NCBI GenBank assembly: GCA_963724065.1
Contig: CAVRTB010000006.1
Location: 248,001 to 312,000, forward strand
Reading direction: 5' to 3'
DNA length: 64,000 nucleotides
From: DASRIA01 sp963724065
Lineage (GTDB): Bacteria > Actinomycetota > Thermoleophilia > Solirubrobacterales > JBBDJG01
The translations under genes were made by a program, and so were the position numbers. Shown here in pieces: positions 26,690-35,829 of the stretch (position 1 is the stretch's first letter; every line of letters begins with the position of its first letter). Below the pieces are notes generated by a model. That model saw only the letters and a program-made list of their open reading frames with translations. It searched no databases and was not told where the DNA came from.

Positions 26690-28873
26690 ATGAGACAAGG
26701 CAGGTGGATCGTCCTCGCGGCGCTGGCGCTCGCCGTGTGCCCGCCGGCTCCGCCCGCCGCAGCCGTTCACGGCACTCCGCAGCTCCTGTTCGTTCCGCCG
26801 GTTCCGACGGACCTTCGCGCGTCCGCCGACGGCACGACACTTGCGTACGAGATCGACCGGACGGACTTCGGGGACACCGACGCGCGCATGGACGTCTACC
26901 TGCGAACTCCCGCCGGCGGCGGGCTGTTCCATACGCAACGTGTCTCGTTCGGGTCGGCCGGGGGCAACGGCCCGTTCGACGCTGACCTGGTAGCCGTGTC
27001 GGAGGACGGCAGCCGGGTGGTCTTCCAGACGAGCGAGAAGCTCGTGCCGGGCGACGACGACCTCAACTCGCGGGACGTGTACGAGTGGGCAGGCGGTACC
27101 ACGACCCTCCTCTCGGTCGGACCGGAGGGCGGCACAGCGGCCCTCGACGCCGGGTTTGCCGGAGCGACCGCGGACGGGACTCGGGTGTTCTTCCGCTCAG
27201 GCGAGCACCTCGTCCCCGGCGACGAGGACACCTGCTTCGCCGGCCAGCCGGACGAGCGGCCCTGCTTCGACCTCTACGAGAGGGCGGGTGGGGTCACGCA
27301 GCTGGTTTCGACAGGACCCAACGCGGCGGCGACACAGGACCAGGACGCGACGTTCCTCGATGCGTCCGCCGACGGGACGCGCATCTTCTTCGAGACGCAG
27401 CAGTCGCTCGTGACCGAGGACACGGACGGAGGCGGCACATCGATCGGGCCCTTCGACATCTACGAGCGCGCGGGCGGCGCGACGACGCTCGTGTCGACGT
27501 CCGCTCTGAACCCCAACCAGCAGTGGAACGCTGAGTACGGCGACGCTTCGGAGGACGGCACCCGCGTGTTCTTCCGCACGCAGGAGCAGCTCACCGGCGA
27601 CGACACGGACTGGGGCTACGACATCTTCGAGCGCTCCGGCGGGCAGACGACCCGCATCTCGCGGGGCAGCCTGAGCTCGAATACCGGCGCGCACGCCAAG
27701 TTCCAGGGCATCACCGCGGACGGCGCGCACGTCTTCTTCGACACTCCGGAGAAGCTCGAGCCGGAGGACGACGACGTGGAGAAGGGCGACCTCTACCGGC
27801 GGTCGGGCAGCGCGACGGAGCTCGTCTCGACGAGCCCGCTCGCGGTCACCCGGCCGTCCGACTTCCTGTCGTCGTCGCTGGACGGTCAGCGCGTGTACTT
27901 CAGGTCGGTGGGCAGGTTCACCCCCGACGACACGGACACGCGGCAGGACATCTACGAGCGCTTCGGGGGCACGACGAAGAAGCTCTCGCCGGGGAACCTC
28001 GACGGCCCCTTCGACCACACCCGTTTCGAGGGCGCGTCGCGGGACGGGACGAGGGTGCTGTTCCTCGACACCGACGGTGCGAAGCTCTACGAGTACTGGA
28101 ACGATCGGCGCTGGGTGGTCTCGACCACCGGCGCCGCAACCGACGGCTTGGCCATCTCGGCCGACGCCTCGGTCGTGTACTTCCTCGGCAGGCACTCCTC
28201 GACGGGCAGCTGGCAGGTCATCCTGGCCGCCCGCGTCGACGGCACCTATCCCCGCCCCAAGGGCGCGACGCCGATCAAGGTGAGCCTCGTGCCGGCGTAC
28301 GAGCCCTGCACGACCCCGAACCGCGAGCACGGCCCGCCGCTCGCGTTCGGCTCCTGCAGCCCGCCCGCGCTCGCGTCGCACCACCTGACGGTCGGCACCG
28401 CCGAGTCGAACGGGCAGCCCACCAAGTCCGAGGGCACGGTGCGGCTCGTCGCGCTACCCGGAGCGCCGGACACCCCGGCCGACGAGGCCGACGTGGTCGT
28501 GGCCTTGTCGATCACCGACGTGCGCCGTCGCGCCGACCTCGCCGATTACACGGGCGGCGTGCGCGCGACCATCCCGATTCGCGTCACCGACCGCGACAAC
28601 GCGCCGGCGCCAGGCGGCCTCGACCAGGGCACGGGCGTCGACGCCGACGTGGCTTTCGACTCCACCTGCGCCGCCACCGCGGACACGACGGTGGGCGCCA
28701 CATGCTCGGCCACCACCTCGATCGACGCCCTCTTCCCCGGCGCGATCCAGGAGGGCAACCGCGCGGTCTGGCAGCTGGGCCAGGTGCGCGTGGACGACGG
28801 CGGCGCGGACGGCGACCCGACCACGACCGCGGGCAACACGCTGTTCGAGACGCAGGGTTTGTTCGTGCCGTGA
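26690..28873 (+). CDS. Secreted beta-propeller (PD40/TolB-like) protein with a lineage-type C-terminal domain
   Basis: A 727-residue protein with a Sec signal peptide (cleavage near PPAAAVH). Residues about 40-510 hold repeated blades of the form SADGTRVFFRSGEHLVPGD followed by a YERAGG-type strand, typical of TolB/PD40 propellers. Residues about 520-727 form a separate domain beginning RPKGATPIK and ending TQGLFVP, shared with the protein at 38191-39705. Cys pairs in this domain suggest disulfides. ATG has GGGGGAG upstream. Extracellular; ligand unknown. Confidence 0.85.
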   Translation: MRQGRWIVLAALALAVCPPAPPAAAVHGTPQLLFVPPVPTDLRASADGTTLAYEIDRTDFGDTDARMDVYLRTPAGGGLFHTQRVSFGSAGGNGPFDADLVAVSEDGSRVVFQTSEKLVPGDDDLNSRDVYEWAGGTTTLLSVGPEGGTAALDAGFAGATADGTRVFFRSGEHLVPGDEDTCFAGQPDERPCFDLYERAGGVTQLVSTGPNAAATQDQDATFLDASADGTRIFFETQQSLVTEDTDGGGTSIGPFDIYERAGGATTLVSTSALNPNQQWNAEYGDASEDGTRVFFRTQEQLTGDDTDWGYDIFERSGGQTTRISRGSLSSNTGAHAKFQGITADGAHVFFDTPEKLEPEDDDVEKGDLYRRSGSATELVSTSPLAVTRPSDFLSSSLDGQRVYFRSVGRFTPDDTDTRQDIYERFGGTTKKLSPGNLDGPFDHTRFEGASRDGTRVLFLDTDGAKLYEYWNDRRWVVSTTGAATDGLAISADASVVYFLGRHSSTGSWQVILAARVDGTYPRPKGATPIKVSLVPAYEPCTTPNREHGPPLAFGSCSPPALASHHLTVGTAESNGQPTKSEGTVRLVALPGAPDTPADEADVVVALSITDVRRRADLADYTGGVRATIPIRVTDRDNAPAPGGLDQGTGVDADVAFDSTCAATADTTVGATCSATTSIDALFPGAIQEGNRAVWQLGQVRVDDGGADGDPTTTAGNTLFETQGLFVP

Positions 28874-28889
28874 CCGCCGACTAGGGCTG

Positions 28890-29324
28890 CTACGGCAGCA
28901 GCAGCTGGTCCTGGGCGGTCTTGCGCGGCGGGCCCACGGTGAGGGTCGCGGGTCCGATGCCGGCGTCCTCTTCCGCGGAGACGGTGAAGTCGCCCGTGCC
29001 CATGGTGACCTTCACGGTCGCCGTGTCGTCGGGTGGGATCGGCCCGACGGAGCGGCGCAGCCGCGGTCCGTCGAAGGTGAGCGACTGGCCGGCCCCGGAC
29101 TGGTTGGCCACGAGCAGCGTGACCGGGCCCGCTCCGAAGCTGGCCGGGGAGGCCGTGATCCGCTCGGGGCCGACCAGCACCGACACGTTGATCGGCACGG
29201 GCGGTCGCTGCTCGCCGTGAGCTTCGCCGTCGCCGTCGCCGCAGCCACCGGCCACGAGCGCGAGCGCTGTCACGGCCAGCGTGATCGCGCCGGTCCGCCT
29301 CCAAGCATGCATCCGGGTCAACAT
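28890..29324 (-). CDS. Small secreted lipoprotein
   Basis: A 144-residue protein with an N-terminal signal ending in a lipobox-like ALVAGGC. The mature part is acidic then beta-rich (VNVSVLVGPERITASPASF-like strands, VTLLVANQSG), suggesting one cupredoxin-like or Ig-like sandwich; no copper ligands are evident. GAGGAGG 5 nt before the ATG at 29324 fixes the start over the in-frame ATG four codons on. Converges on the PD40 gene. Function unknown. Confidence 0.75.
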   Translation of the reverse strand: MLTRMHAWRRTGAITLAVTALALVAGGCGDGDGEAHGEQRPPVPINVSVLVGPERITASPASFGAGPVTLLVANQSGAGQSLTFDGPRLRRSVGPIPPDDTATVKVTMGTGDFTVSAEEDAGIGPATLTVGPPRKTAQDQLLLP

Positions 29325-29395
29325 CTCGTCCTCCTCAGGGCGCTGACCCTATCCGATCAGGCAGGCGCAAACCCGCACGGCTCCACCAGGAACGG

Positions 29396-30403
29396 CTACC
29401 CGAACCAGACCGAGCGGCGCTGGCCGAGCATGCCGTTGAGGGCATCCTGGATGCGCGCGCGGATGTCGTCGGCGACCTGTTGGACGAAGGCGACGTCGTC
29501 CGCCGCGTCCGGGCCGTGGCGCTCGAAGCGCACCGGCTCGAGGAACCGGATGCGGAACTTGGCGGGCAGGTACATCCCGCCCGCGAGCAGCCCGAAATGG
29601 GGGAACGCGTGGTTGATCGGGAAGTAGATCAGCCCGGTGAGCCGCTGGAGCAACGGCACGTGGGCGAAGATCGGCATCGCCTCCTCGGCGCCCATCACCG
29701 CGATCGGCACGATCGGCACGCCGGCGCGGATCGCCGTCTTGACGAACCCGCCGCGCCCGAAGCGCCGCAGCTTGTAGCGCTGCCAGAAGAGCTTGCGGCT
29801 GCCCTTCTGGCCCTCGGGGAAGACGAGCACCAGGCGACCCTCGTCGCGCAGCAGGCGGTGGGCGTTCGCAGGATGCGCCGCGACCAGACCGACCTTGTTG
29901 GCGAGCATGCCGACACCCGGATAGCTCTTGAACCAGTGCTCCCCGAGCATGTAAAGGGGGCGCGGGGTCGGGTGCTCGTTGCGGATCGCCTGCATGATCA
30001 TCGGCGCATCCGGTGGCAGCGCGCCGGAATGATTGGAGGCGAGCAGCGCCCCACCGGCCGCGGGCACGTGCTCGAGGCCCTCGACCTGCACTCTGAACCA
30101 ATAGCGGTAGTAGAAGTTGAGCACCGGCTCCATCGCGCGGAACACCCGCTCGGAGCGCCCCCAGTCGTCGACCTCACGCTCGGGGTCCGGCGGCGCGATC
30201 AGGCCGGTCAGGTCGCGCAGCGGCGGCTCCTCGGCAATCGCGGGCGCGGGGAGGCGGTAGACGTCGGCGTTCGCGTCGTACTCGAGGCGCAGGCGGCGCG
30301 CCTCCTCGTCGCCGGCCTCGGCGGTCACCTGCCCGCCCAGTAGCGGGCTGTCCGCGGCGAGGCGGCGCGAGCGCTCGCCGGGGGTTGCCTTGCGCGCCTC
30401 CAC
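29396..30403 (-). CDS. 1-acylglycerol-3-phosphate acyltransferase-like (PlsC family)
   Basis: A 335-residue acyltransferase. The catalytic NHxxxxD motif reads NHSGALPPD, and the acceptor-binding motif is FPEGQKGSRK; VPIVPIAVMGAEEAMPIF is the third conserved block. It would acylate lysophosphatidate or another lysolipid at the membrane. An N-terminal extension of about 95 residues precedes the domain. GTG start, 32 nt after ygfZ, same strand. Confidence 0.85.
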   Translation of the reverse strand: MEARKATPGERSRRLAADSPLLGGQVTAEAGDEEARRLRLEYDANADVYRLPAPAIAEEPPLRDLTGLIAPPDPEREVDDWGRSERVFRAMEPVLNFYYRYWFRVQVEGLEHVPAAGGALLASNHSGALPPDAPMIMQAIRNEHPTPRPLYMLGEHWFKSYPGVGMLANKVGLVAAHPANAHRLLRDEGRLVLVFPEGQKGSRKLFWQRYKLRRFGRGGFVKTAIRAGVPIVPIAVMGAEEAMPIFAHVPLLQRLTGLIYFPINHAFPHFGLLAGGMYLPAKFRIRFLEPVRFERHGPDAADDVAFVQQVADDIRARIQDALNGMLGQRRSVWFG

Positions 30404-30435
30404 GACGCGGATTCTTGCAGAGGCTTGGCGGCCCG

Positions 30436-31404
30436 TCAGCGAGCGACTGCAAACGGCGGGTCGACGACCCGCGCGTCGACGCCGGGGGCGACGCTCACCG
30501 TGTCCCCGGGCGACACCTCACGGCGCAGGATCGCGAGCGCGATCGGGCCGTGGAGGGCGGAAATGCCGGTCGAGGTCACGCGCCCGACACCTTTGCCGTC
30601 CGCCTCGACGGCCGCGCCCACCTCGACGGGGGTCGCGAGCGCGAGGCCGCGCAGGTGCCTGTTGGGATGTCCCTTGTGGAACATCCGCGCGACCGGCTCC
30701 TGGCCGACGTAGCAGCCCTTGGTAAAGCTCACCGCCCGCTCGACGATGCCGGCCTCGCCGGGCAGGTTCTCCTCGCCGAAGTCGATCCCGTAGCGGGGCC
30801 GGCCGCGCTCGATGCGCAGGACCTCGGCGGCTTCCGGCCCGACCTGGGGCACACCCGCGGCGGACAGCGCTTCGGCGGCGCTCGTGATCGCTTCGGGCTT
30901 GGCCAGCAGGTCAAGGCCGGTGTCGGTTGCCACGATCACGGACCCGGCGGCGCCGCGAACCCACGCGTGCTCGCCCGCGGGCGCGTCGCCGTGCGCGAGC
31001 GCGGCGCGCAGCAGGGCGTCCCAGGACCGCGGGCCGATCACCGACAGCACAGCGCGCTGCGCACCTGTGTCGGCGATCTCGACGCGCCGCCCGATCTTGT
31101 ACTTCGAGAGCTCGCGCAGCACGGCGTCCTTCGCGACGGCCTCGAGCACGAGCCACAGCTCCTCCGGGCCGATCGCGAGCACGCGCATGTCGCCGAGGAT
31201 CCGGCCCTTCGGGTTGAGCAGCGCGGCGTAGCACCCGTCGCCCGGCTGAAGGGCCTGCACGTCGTTGGTGACCTGCCCTTGGAGATACTCGAGCGCGTCG
31301 GGACCGGCGAGGGTCAGGTGCGCGCGGTCGGGGCGCGCGACGAAGCCCGCCTCCTGATCCATGACGCGGTGCGCGTGATCTGCCTCGGGGGCTCGGGTCG
31401 CCAC
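30436..31404 (-). CDS. ygfZ: Folate-binding YgfZ/GcvT-like Fe-S maintenance protein
   Basis: A 322-residue GcvT-fold protein with the YgfZ signature KGCYVGQE (Cys231). Family members bind folate and support synthesis or repair of certain Fe-S enzymes, fitting the several Fe-S proteins coded nearby (MoaA, FbiC, ferredoxin). GTG start is 7 nt from a TACCAT box and divergent from a small plus-strand gene. Confidence 0.9.
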   Translation of the reverse strand: MATRAPEADHAHRVMDQEAGFVARPDRAHLTLAGPDALEYLQGQVTNDVQALQPGDGCYAALLNPKGRILGDMRVLAIGPEELWLVLEAVAKDAVLRELSKYKIGRRVEIADTGAQRAVLSVIGPRSWDALLRAALAHGDAPAGEHAWVRGAAGSVIVATDTGLDLLAKPEAITSAAEALSAAGVPQVGPEAAEVLRIERGRPRYGIDFGEENLPGEAGIVERAVSFTKGCYVGQEPVARMFHKGHPNRHLRGLALATPVEVGAAVEADGKGVGRVTSTGISALHGPIALAILRREVSPGDTVSVAPGVDARVVDPPFAVAR

Positions 31405-31411
31405 GTTTCAA

Positions 31412-31437
31412 ATGGTACGCGGGCGCTCGGGTACCCT
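31412..31437. promoter_or_regulatory. Divergent leaderless promoter pair (ygfZ and 120-aa gene)
   Basis: The minus strand has TACCAT (31412-31417), 7 nt before GTG 31404. The plus strand has TACCCT (31432-31437), 6 nt before GTG 31444. The whole divergent regulatory region is only 39 bp and has no Shine-Dalgarno on either side. Confidence 0.55.
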
Positions 31438-31443
31438 TCGGCC

Positions 31444-31806
31444 GTGGCGCTCGCCAGCACCTTTCAGGAGATCGTCGACTCGCTGCCGCGCGACTGGACC
31501 GACCTCGTGTTCGACCTCCGGATCGCCGACGAGGGCCGCTATGTCGAGGCCGCGGTGATCCTTGCGCAGTGCAATGCACAGGGCTACTCGCGCCGCGAGT
31601 GGGACTGGCGCGTCAATTGCGCCCACGAGTTCGGTCACGCCGCCTCCGCGCAGACCGTCCACGGCGTGCTCCTCCAACTGGACAAGGCGGGCATTGCGGC
31701 TGAGCTGGCCCTGCGGCAGGTGCGGCAGGGGCGGCACGAGGTCGTGCCGATGTGGGGCCGCCCGGAGAGCGTGCGGCGGGAGTTTGCCCAGCGCCGAGCG
31801 CAATAA
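31444..31806 (+). CDS. Hypothetical 120-aa protein
   Basis: A soluble protein that I do not recognise. It opens with a helical segment (STFQEIVDSLPRDWTDLVFDL), has one Cys pair outside any metal motif, and ends very basic. The codon pattern is like that of real genes here (G/C at third positions). The GTG start is supported by a TACCCT box 6 nt upstream. Lies divergent from ygfZ. Confidence 0.65.
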   Translation: MALASTFQEIVDSLPRDWTDLVFDLRIADEGRYVEAAVILAQCNAQGYSRREWDWRVNCAHEFGHAASAQTVHGVLLQLDKAGIAAELALRQVRQGRHEVVPMWGRPESVRREFAQRRAQ

Positions 31807-31925
31807 CGCTGCAAAACGGGTGAAACGCCGCTCGCGTGAATCGCCCACGGGGTTACGCACGGCCGTTGGGCGGTATACACTCCCCGCGCTTCAGGCCCGA
31901 CCCCGACTAACCGGAGGTTTTCCCA

Positions 31926-32711
31926 TTGGAACGGTCAGCGGCTAACGCTGCAGTCGTCGAACAGCGGTCACCGGCCGCGTACGTTGCGGAGTTTCTCGGC
32001 ACATTCGTGCTGGTCTCGGCCGTCACGCTCGTGGTGTCGTTGTTCGTCAACCCACAGGGGACGGGTTCGGACTGGGTGGTCGTCGGCCTCGTCCACTTCC
32101 TCGTCCTGTTCATGATCGTGATGACGATCGGCAGCATCTCCGGCGCCCACGTCAACCCGGCGGTCACCTTGGCGCTGCTCGCGCTGCGCAAGATCCGCCC
32201 CAACGACGCGGCCGTCTACATATTGCTCCAGCTCGCTGGAGCGGTGGCCGGCGCCCTGATGACGAAGTTCCTGCTGATCGACGATCTCGCCGACCAGCAG
32301 AACGTCGGCGCCACGGCGCTGAACTTCAGCATCGTGGGCGGTGACTTCCAGGGCTTCGTGGCGGAGCTCCTGGGGACGTTCTTCCTCGTCTGGGCCGTCG
32401 TCGCGGTGGCGGTCAACCCGCGCGCCGCACGCGACTGGTCCGGCCTCGTGATCGGCGGCACGCTGGGCTTCGCCGTACTGATCATCGGACCGCTCACGGG
32501 CGCCGCGCTGAACCCGGCGCGCTGGTTCGGCCCCGCGCTGGTCTCGGGCGAGTGGAACACCCCGCTGCTGTACATCTTCGGCCCGCTGGTCGGAGGTGTG
32601 CTCGGCGCGCTGATCTACTGGTACGCGTTCGTCGAGGGCCCGCCCGGGCGCGCGGCCACGCCGGAGACGGGCCCCAAGGGCCTGCGCCAGGACGTGAACC
32701 CGCCGCGCTAG
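31926..32711 (+). CDS. Aquaporin / glycerol-facilitator family channel (MIP)
   Basis: A 261-residue membrane protein with six predicted helices and both half-helix NPA motifs: SGAHVNPAVTLA (Asn77-Pro-Ala) and TGAALNPARWFG. The Arg after the second NPA is the selectivity-filter arginine. It would conduct water or small neutral solutes; which one is not certain. TTG start with GGAGG 8 nt upstream. A strong hairpin follows the gene. Confidence 0.9.
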   Translation: MERSAANAAVVEQRSPAAYVAEFLGTFVLVSAVTLVVSLFVNPQGTGSDWVVVGLVHFLVLFMIVMTIGSISGAHVNPAVTLALLALRKIRPNDAAVYILLQLAGAVAGALMTKFLLIDDLADQQNVGATALNFSIVGGDFQGFVAELLGTFFLVWAVVAVAVNPRAARDWSGLVIGGTLGFAVLIIGPLTGAALNPARWFGPALVSGEWNTPLLYIFGPLVGGVLGALIYWYAFVEGPPGRAATPETGPKGLRQDVNPPR

Positions 32712-32734
32712 GCGACGGCTACACGGATCGTAGG

Positions 32735-32760
32735 AAAGGGCGGCCCCAGGGCCGCCCTTT
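32735..32760 (+). terminator. Terminator after the aquaporin gene
   Basis: A 12-bp inverted repeat AAAGGGCGGCCC / GGGCCGCCCTTT separated by CA, ending in TTT. It separates the aquaporin gene from fbiC. Confidence 0.75.
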
Positions 32761-32781
32761 CTGTGCGCACCAGTCCACCAC

Positions 32782-32787
32782 TAGACT
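32782..32787 (+). promoter_or_regulatory. -10 box of fbiC (leaderless)
   Basis: TAGACT ends 9 nt before the GTG at 32797; no Shine-Dalgarno. Confidence 0.45.
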
Positions 32788-32796
32788 CATGCGACC

Positions 32797-34989
32797 GTGA
32801 GACGCGTCACCTTCTCGCGCAACTACACGCTGTCGCTGTCGCGAACCTGCCGCTGCTACTGCAAGTACTGCGCGTTCGCGACCCACCGGCCGCACCTCTA
32901 CGCGCCTCACGAGGTCGAGCGGATGCTCGACGACGCCGCGCGCCGCGGCTGCAAGGAGCTCCTGGTGCTGACCGGCGAGCATCCCGAGGTGAACCCCGAG
33001 GTCGCGCGGCGCCTGCAAGAGCACGGCCACGAAGACTTCACCGCGTACGTCGTGTGGGCCTGCGAGCGCGCGCTCGAGCGCGGCCTGCTCCCGCACTCCA
33101 ACCTCGGCGTGCTCACGCGCGGCGACCTTGCCCGCCTGCGGGAGGTGAACGCCTCGATGGGACTGATGCTGGAGTCCGTGTCCGAGCGCCTGATGGACAC
33201 CGTTCACGCCGGATCCCCGACGAAGCACCCGGCCGCGCGGCTCGCGACGATCGAGGCGGCGGGCGAGCTGCGCATCCCGTTCACGAGCGGGATCCTGGTC
33301 GGCATCGGCGAGACCGAGGAGGAGCGGATGGCGTCGCTCGAGGCGCTCGCCGAGGTGCACGGGCGCCACGGGCACCTCCAGGAGGTGATCCTGCAGAACT
33401 TCGTGCCCCACCCGCGCTACCACGGCCGCGAGGTCGCCGAGATCGCCGACGACGCCGCAAAGCGGCGCTGGGAGGAGGGCGCAACCGCCAAGGGCGAGCT
33501 GCCCCTACCCGAGTGGGCCAATCCCATCTCGATAGAGGACATCGAGCGGCTCGTCCGGCACTGCCGCGAGCTGATGCCCGACGTCGGCGTCCAGATACCG
33601 CCGAACCTCTCGGACTGGTGGCTCGACCTGGTGCGCGCCGGCGCCACGGACCTGGGCGGCCTCTCCGCGAACGGTGACCACATCTCGCCCGAGCACGCCT
33701 TCCCGAGCCCGCACCAGGTGCGCAAGCAGCTGAAGCCGCAGGGCTACGCGCTGACAGAGCGCCTCTGCGTGTATCCGCAGTACATCGACCCGGAGTGGAT
33801 CGCACAGGGTGTGCTCGACACGATCAAGCTCAAGTACTGGTCGTTCATCCCGCGGCGCGGCTCCGGGCGACGGCGGGAGGTGCCGATCCGCGCTGATCTC
33901 GCGTCGGGCGCAGTCGAGCGCGCGCGGGATGGTGTCGCGCTCACGCGAGACGAGCTGACGGCGCTGTTCGCGGAGCGCCGGCCGGAGGTGATCGAGGACA
34001 TGCGCAGCGCGGCGGACGAGCTGCGCGCGCGACTCGCGGGAGACACCGCCACTTTCGTCGTCAACCGCAACATCAACTTCACGAACGTCTGCCAGGTGGG
34101 GTGCGCGTTCTGCGGGTTCGGGCAGGGCAAGCGCTCGCCGGACGCCTATCTCGTCGAGGAGGAGGATTTCGCCGCGAAGATCCGCGACGCGGTCGAGTTC
34201 GGCGTGACCGAGATCTGCATGCAGGGCGGGATCCATCCCGACTACACGCTCGAGCACTACGGCCGCTGGCTGAAGCTCGCCAAGGAGGTCGCGCCGCAGC
34301 TCCACCTGCACGCGTACTCGCCGATGGAGGTGCACTTCATGTGCGAGCGCTCCGGCAAGCGCCCCGAGGAGGTGTTCGAGTATCTCGTCGAGTGCGGCCT
34401 CGGCTCGACGCCCGGCACGGCCGCCGAGGTGCTGCACGACGGGGTCCGCGAGCGGATCTCGCCGAACAAGCTGCCCGTCGACCGGTGGGTCGAGATCATC
34501 GAGGCCTCACATCGCACAGGCCTGCGCTCGACGGTGACCGTGATGTTCGGCCACATCGAGGAGCCGTGGGAGCTGGCCGAGCACATGCGCGTGGTGCGCG
34601 AGCTTCAGGAGCGCACCGGGGGCTTCACCGAGTTCGTGCCGCTCAGCTTCATCCCGTTCCACACGATGCTCGGCCGCACGCACGGGATCGAGGAGATCTC
34701 GCGCGATGAGAACCTGAAGCACACCGCCGTCTTCCGGCTGGCGCTCGGTGAGAGCGTCACGAACCTCCAGGCGAGCTGGGTGAAGATGGGGCTCGAGGCC
34801 GCGACCGAGTCGCTGCGCTGGGGCGTGAACGACCTGGGCGGGACGCTGATGGAGGAGTCGATCTCGCGGATGGCCGGGTCCTACCACGGCGTGCTGCTGA
34901 CTCCCGAGCAGCTGGTCGAGGCGGGGCGTGCAGGCGGCCGCGTGCCCGCCCAGCGCGACACGCTCTACAACATCATCGAGACCTACTAG
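32797..34989 (+). CDS. fbiC: 7,8-didemethyl-8-hydroxy-5-deazariboflavin (FO) synthase, CofG-CofH fusion
   Basis: A 730-residue fused radical-SAM enzyme making FO, the F420 chromophore, from tyrosine and a ribityl-uracil intermediate. The CofG half has C18-x3-C22-x2-C25 (TCRCYCKYC) and EVILQNFVPHPRY; the CofH half has CQVGCAFCGFG near residues 432-441, ICMQGGIHPDYT and HAYSPMEVHF. It faces the npdG-cofD-cofC-cofE operon, with repeat copy C between. GTG start, leaderless. Somewhat shorter than the mycobacterial protein but both halves look whole. Confidence 0.95.
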   Translation: MRRVTFSRNYTLSLSRTCRCYCKYCAFATHRPHLYAPHEVERMLDDAARRGCKELLVLTGEHPEVNPEVARRLQEHGHEDFTAYVVWACERALERGLLPHSNLGVLTRGDLARLREVNASMGLMLESVSERLMDTVHAGSPTKHPAARLATIEAAGELRIPFTSGILVGIGETEEERMASLEALAEVHGRHGHLQEVILQNFVPHPRYHGREVAEIADDAAKRRWEEGATAKGELPLPEWANPISIEDIERLVRHCRELMPDVGVQIPPNLSDWWLDLVRAGATDLGGLSANGDHISPEHAFPSPHQVRKQLKPQGYALTERLCVYPQYIDPEWIAQGVLDTIKLKYWSFIPRRGSGRRREVPIRADLASGAVERARDGVALTRDELTALFAERRPEVIEDMRSAADELRARLAGDTATFVVNRNINFTNVCQVGCAFCGFGQGKRSPDAYLVEEEDFAAKIRDAVEFGVTEICMQGGIHPDYTLEHYGRWLKLAKEVAPQLHLHAYSPMEVHFMCERSGKRPEEVFEYLVECGLGSTPGTAAEVLHDGVRERISPNKLPVDRWVEIIEASHRTGLRSTVTVMFGHIEEPWELAEHMRVVRELQERTGGFTEFVPLSFIPFHTMLGRTHGIEEISRDENLKHTAVFRLALGESVTNLQASWVKMGLEAATESLRWGVNDLGGTLMEESISRMAGSYHGVLLTPEQLVEAGRAGGRVPAQRDTLYNIIETY

Positions 34990-35011
34990 CCGGCAGTCCG
35001 CAGCCTCACCG

Positions 35012-35069
35012 CCTCGCCGAACGTCCCACAGTACGCGTCGTAGGAGAGGTTGCGGGACGTTCGGCGAGG
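35012..35069. repeat. Dispersed palindromic repeat, copy C (longest stem)
   Basis: Perfect 16-bp arms CCTCGCCGAACGTCCC (35012-35027) and GGGACGTTCGGCGAGG (35054-35069) around a 26-nt spacer. It lies exactly between the convergent fbiC and cofE genes, where it could also terminate both transcripts. Confidence 0.88.
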
Positions 35070-35073
35070 TGGA

Positions 35074-35829
35074 TTACCGGAACAGGTCCTCTTCGCGCGG
35101 CCTCACGATCGCCGCGGCGCCCGGACCGTCGTCCGCCGTCACGTAACGGCCGAGGCCCGCGACGACGACCGCCGCATCGCGCCCGGCCTTGTCGCGCACG
35201 AGGGCGGCGGCCGAGGCGGCCTGGTCCGCGATCGCATCGACGGTCGCGGTCAGCGCGCGGCCGTCCGCGTCGCGCGTGCCGCGGCGATCGTCCAGCACGG
35301 TCAGGCCCGCGCAGCCGATCGCGACGTCCGCGAGGCCGAGCCGCCAGGCACGGCCGAAGCTGTCGGCGATGACCACCGCGGGGGAGCCGGGAAGCGCGGC
35401 GCGCAGGCGGCGCGCGGAGGCATCCGGGTCCTGCGGGAGCAGACAGAGGACATCGTCGCCGGGGACGTTCGAGCGGTCGACTCCGGCGTTCGCGCAGATG
35501 AGCCCGTGGCGGGTGCGCGTGATCAGCACCCCGCGCTCGGCGCGCAGCACGTCCGTGCTCTCGTCGAGCACCACCTGCACGGCGCGGGGATCCTTGTCGA
35601 GCGCCGCCGCGAGCTCGACCGCGCGAGCGGTTGGCTGAACGTCAGCGAGACTCACCAACCGGCCCTCGGCCTTCGAGACGACCTTCTGGCTGATCACCAG
35701 CACGTCGCCCGCGCCGATCGCGATCGCGGCACTTGCGGCGGCGCGCGTGACGAGCTCCGCGAGATCGTCGCCCTCGCGGATCTCGGGCAGCCCCGGGAGC
35801 GCCCGCGCGGACAGCCCGGTCGAGCTCAA
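35074..35829 (-). CDS. cofE: Coenzyme F420-0:L-glutamate ligase
   Basis: A 251-residue enzyme adding gamma-linked glutamates to F420-0. Family landmarks are VLVISQKVVSKAEGR, RTRHGLICANAGVDRSNV and VVIADSFGRAWRLG. It is a stand-alone ligase without the C-terminal FMN-reductase domain of mycobacterial FbiB. The TTG start overlaps the cofC stop (TTGA). Last gene of the F420 operon. Confidence 0.92.
   Translation of the reverse strand: MSSTGLSARALPGLPEIREGDDLAELVTRAAASAAIAIGAGDVLVISQKVVSKAEGRLVSLADVQPTARAVELAAALDKDPRAVQVVLDESTDVLRAERGVLITRTRHGLICANAGVDRSNVPGDDVLCLLPQDPDASARRLRAALPGSPAVVIADSFGRAWRLGLADVAIGCAGLTVLDDRRGTRDADGRALTATVDAIADQAASAAALVRDKAGRDAAVVVAGLGRYVTADDGPGAAAIVRPREEDLFR

Noticed and set aside
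35455..35475. GGGACGTTCG inside cofE
   Set aside because: Only one arm is present with no matching CGAACGTCCC 26 nt away; it is coding sequence.
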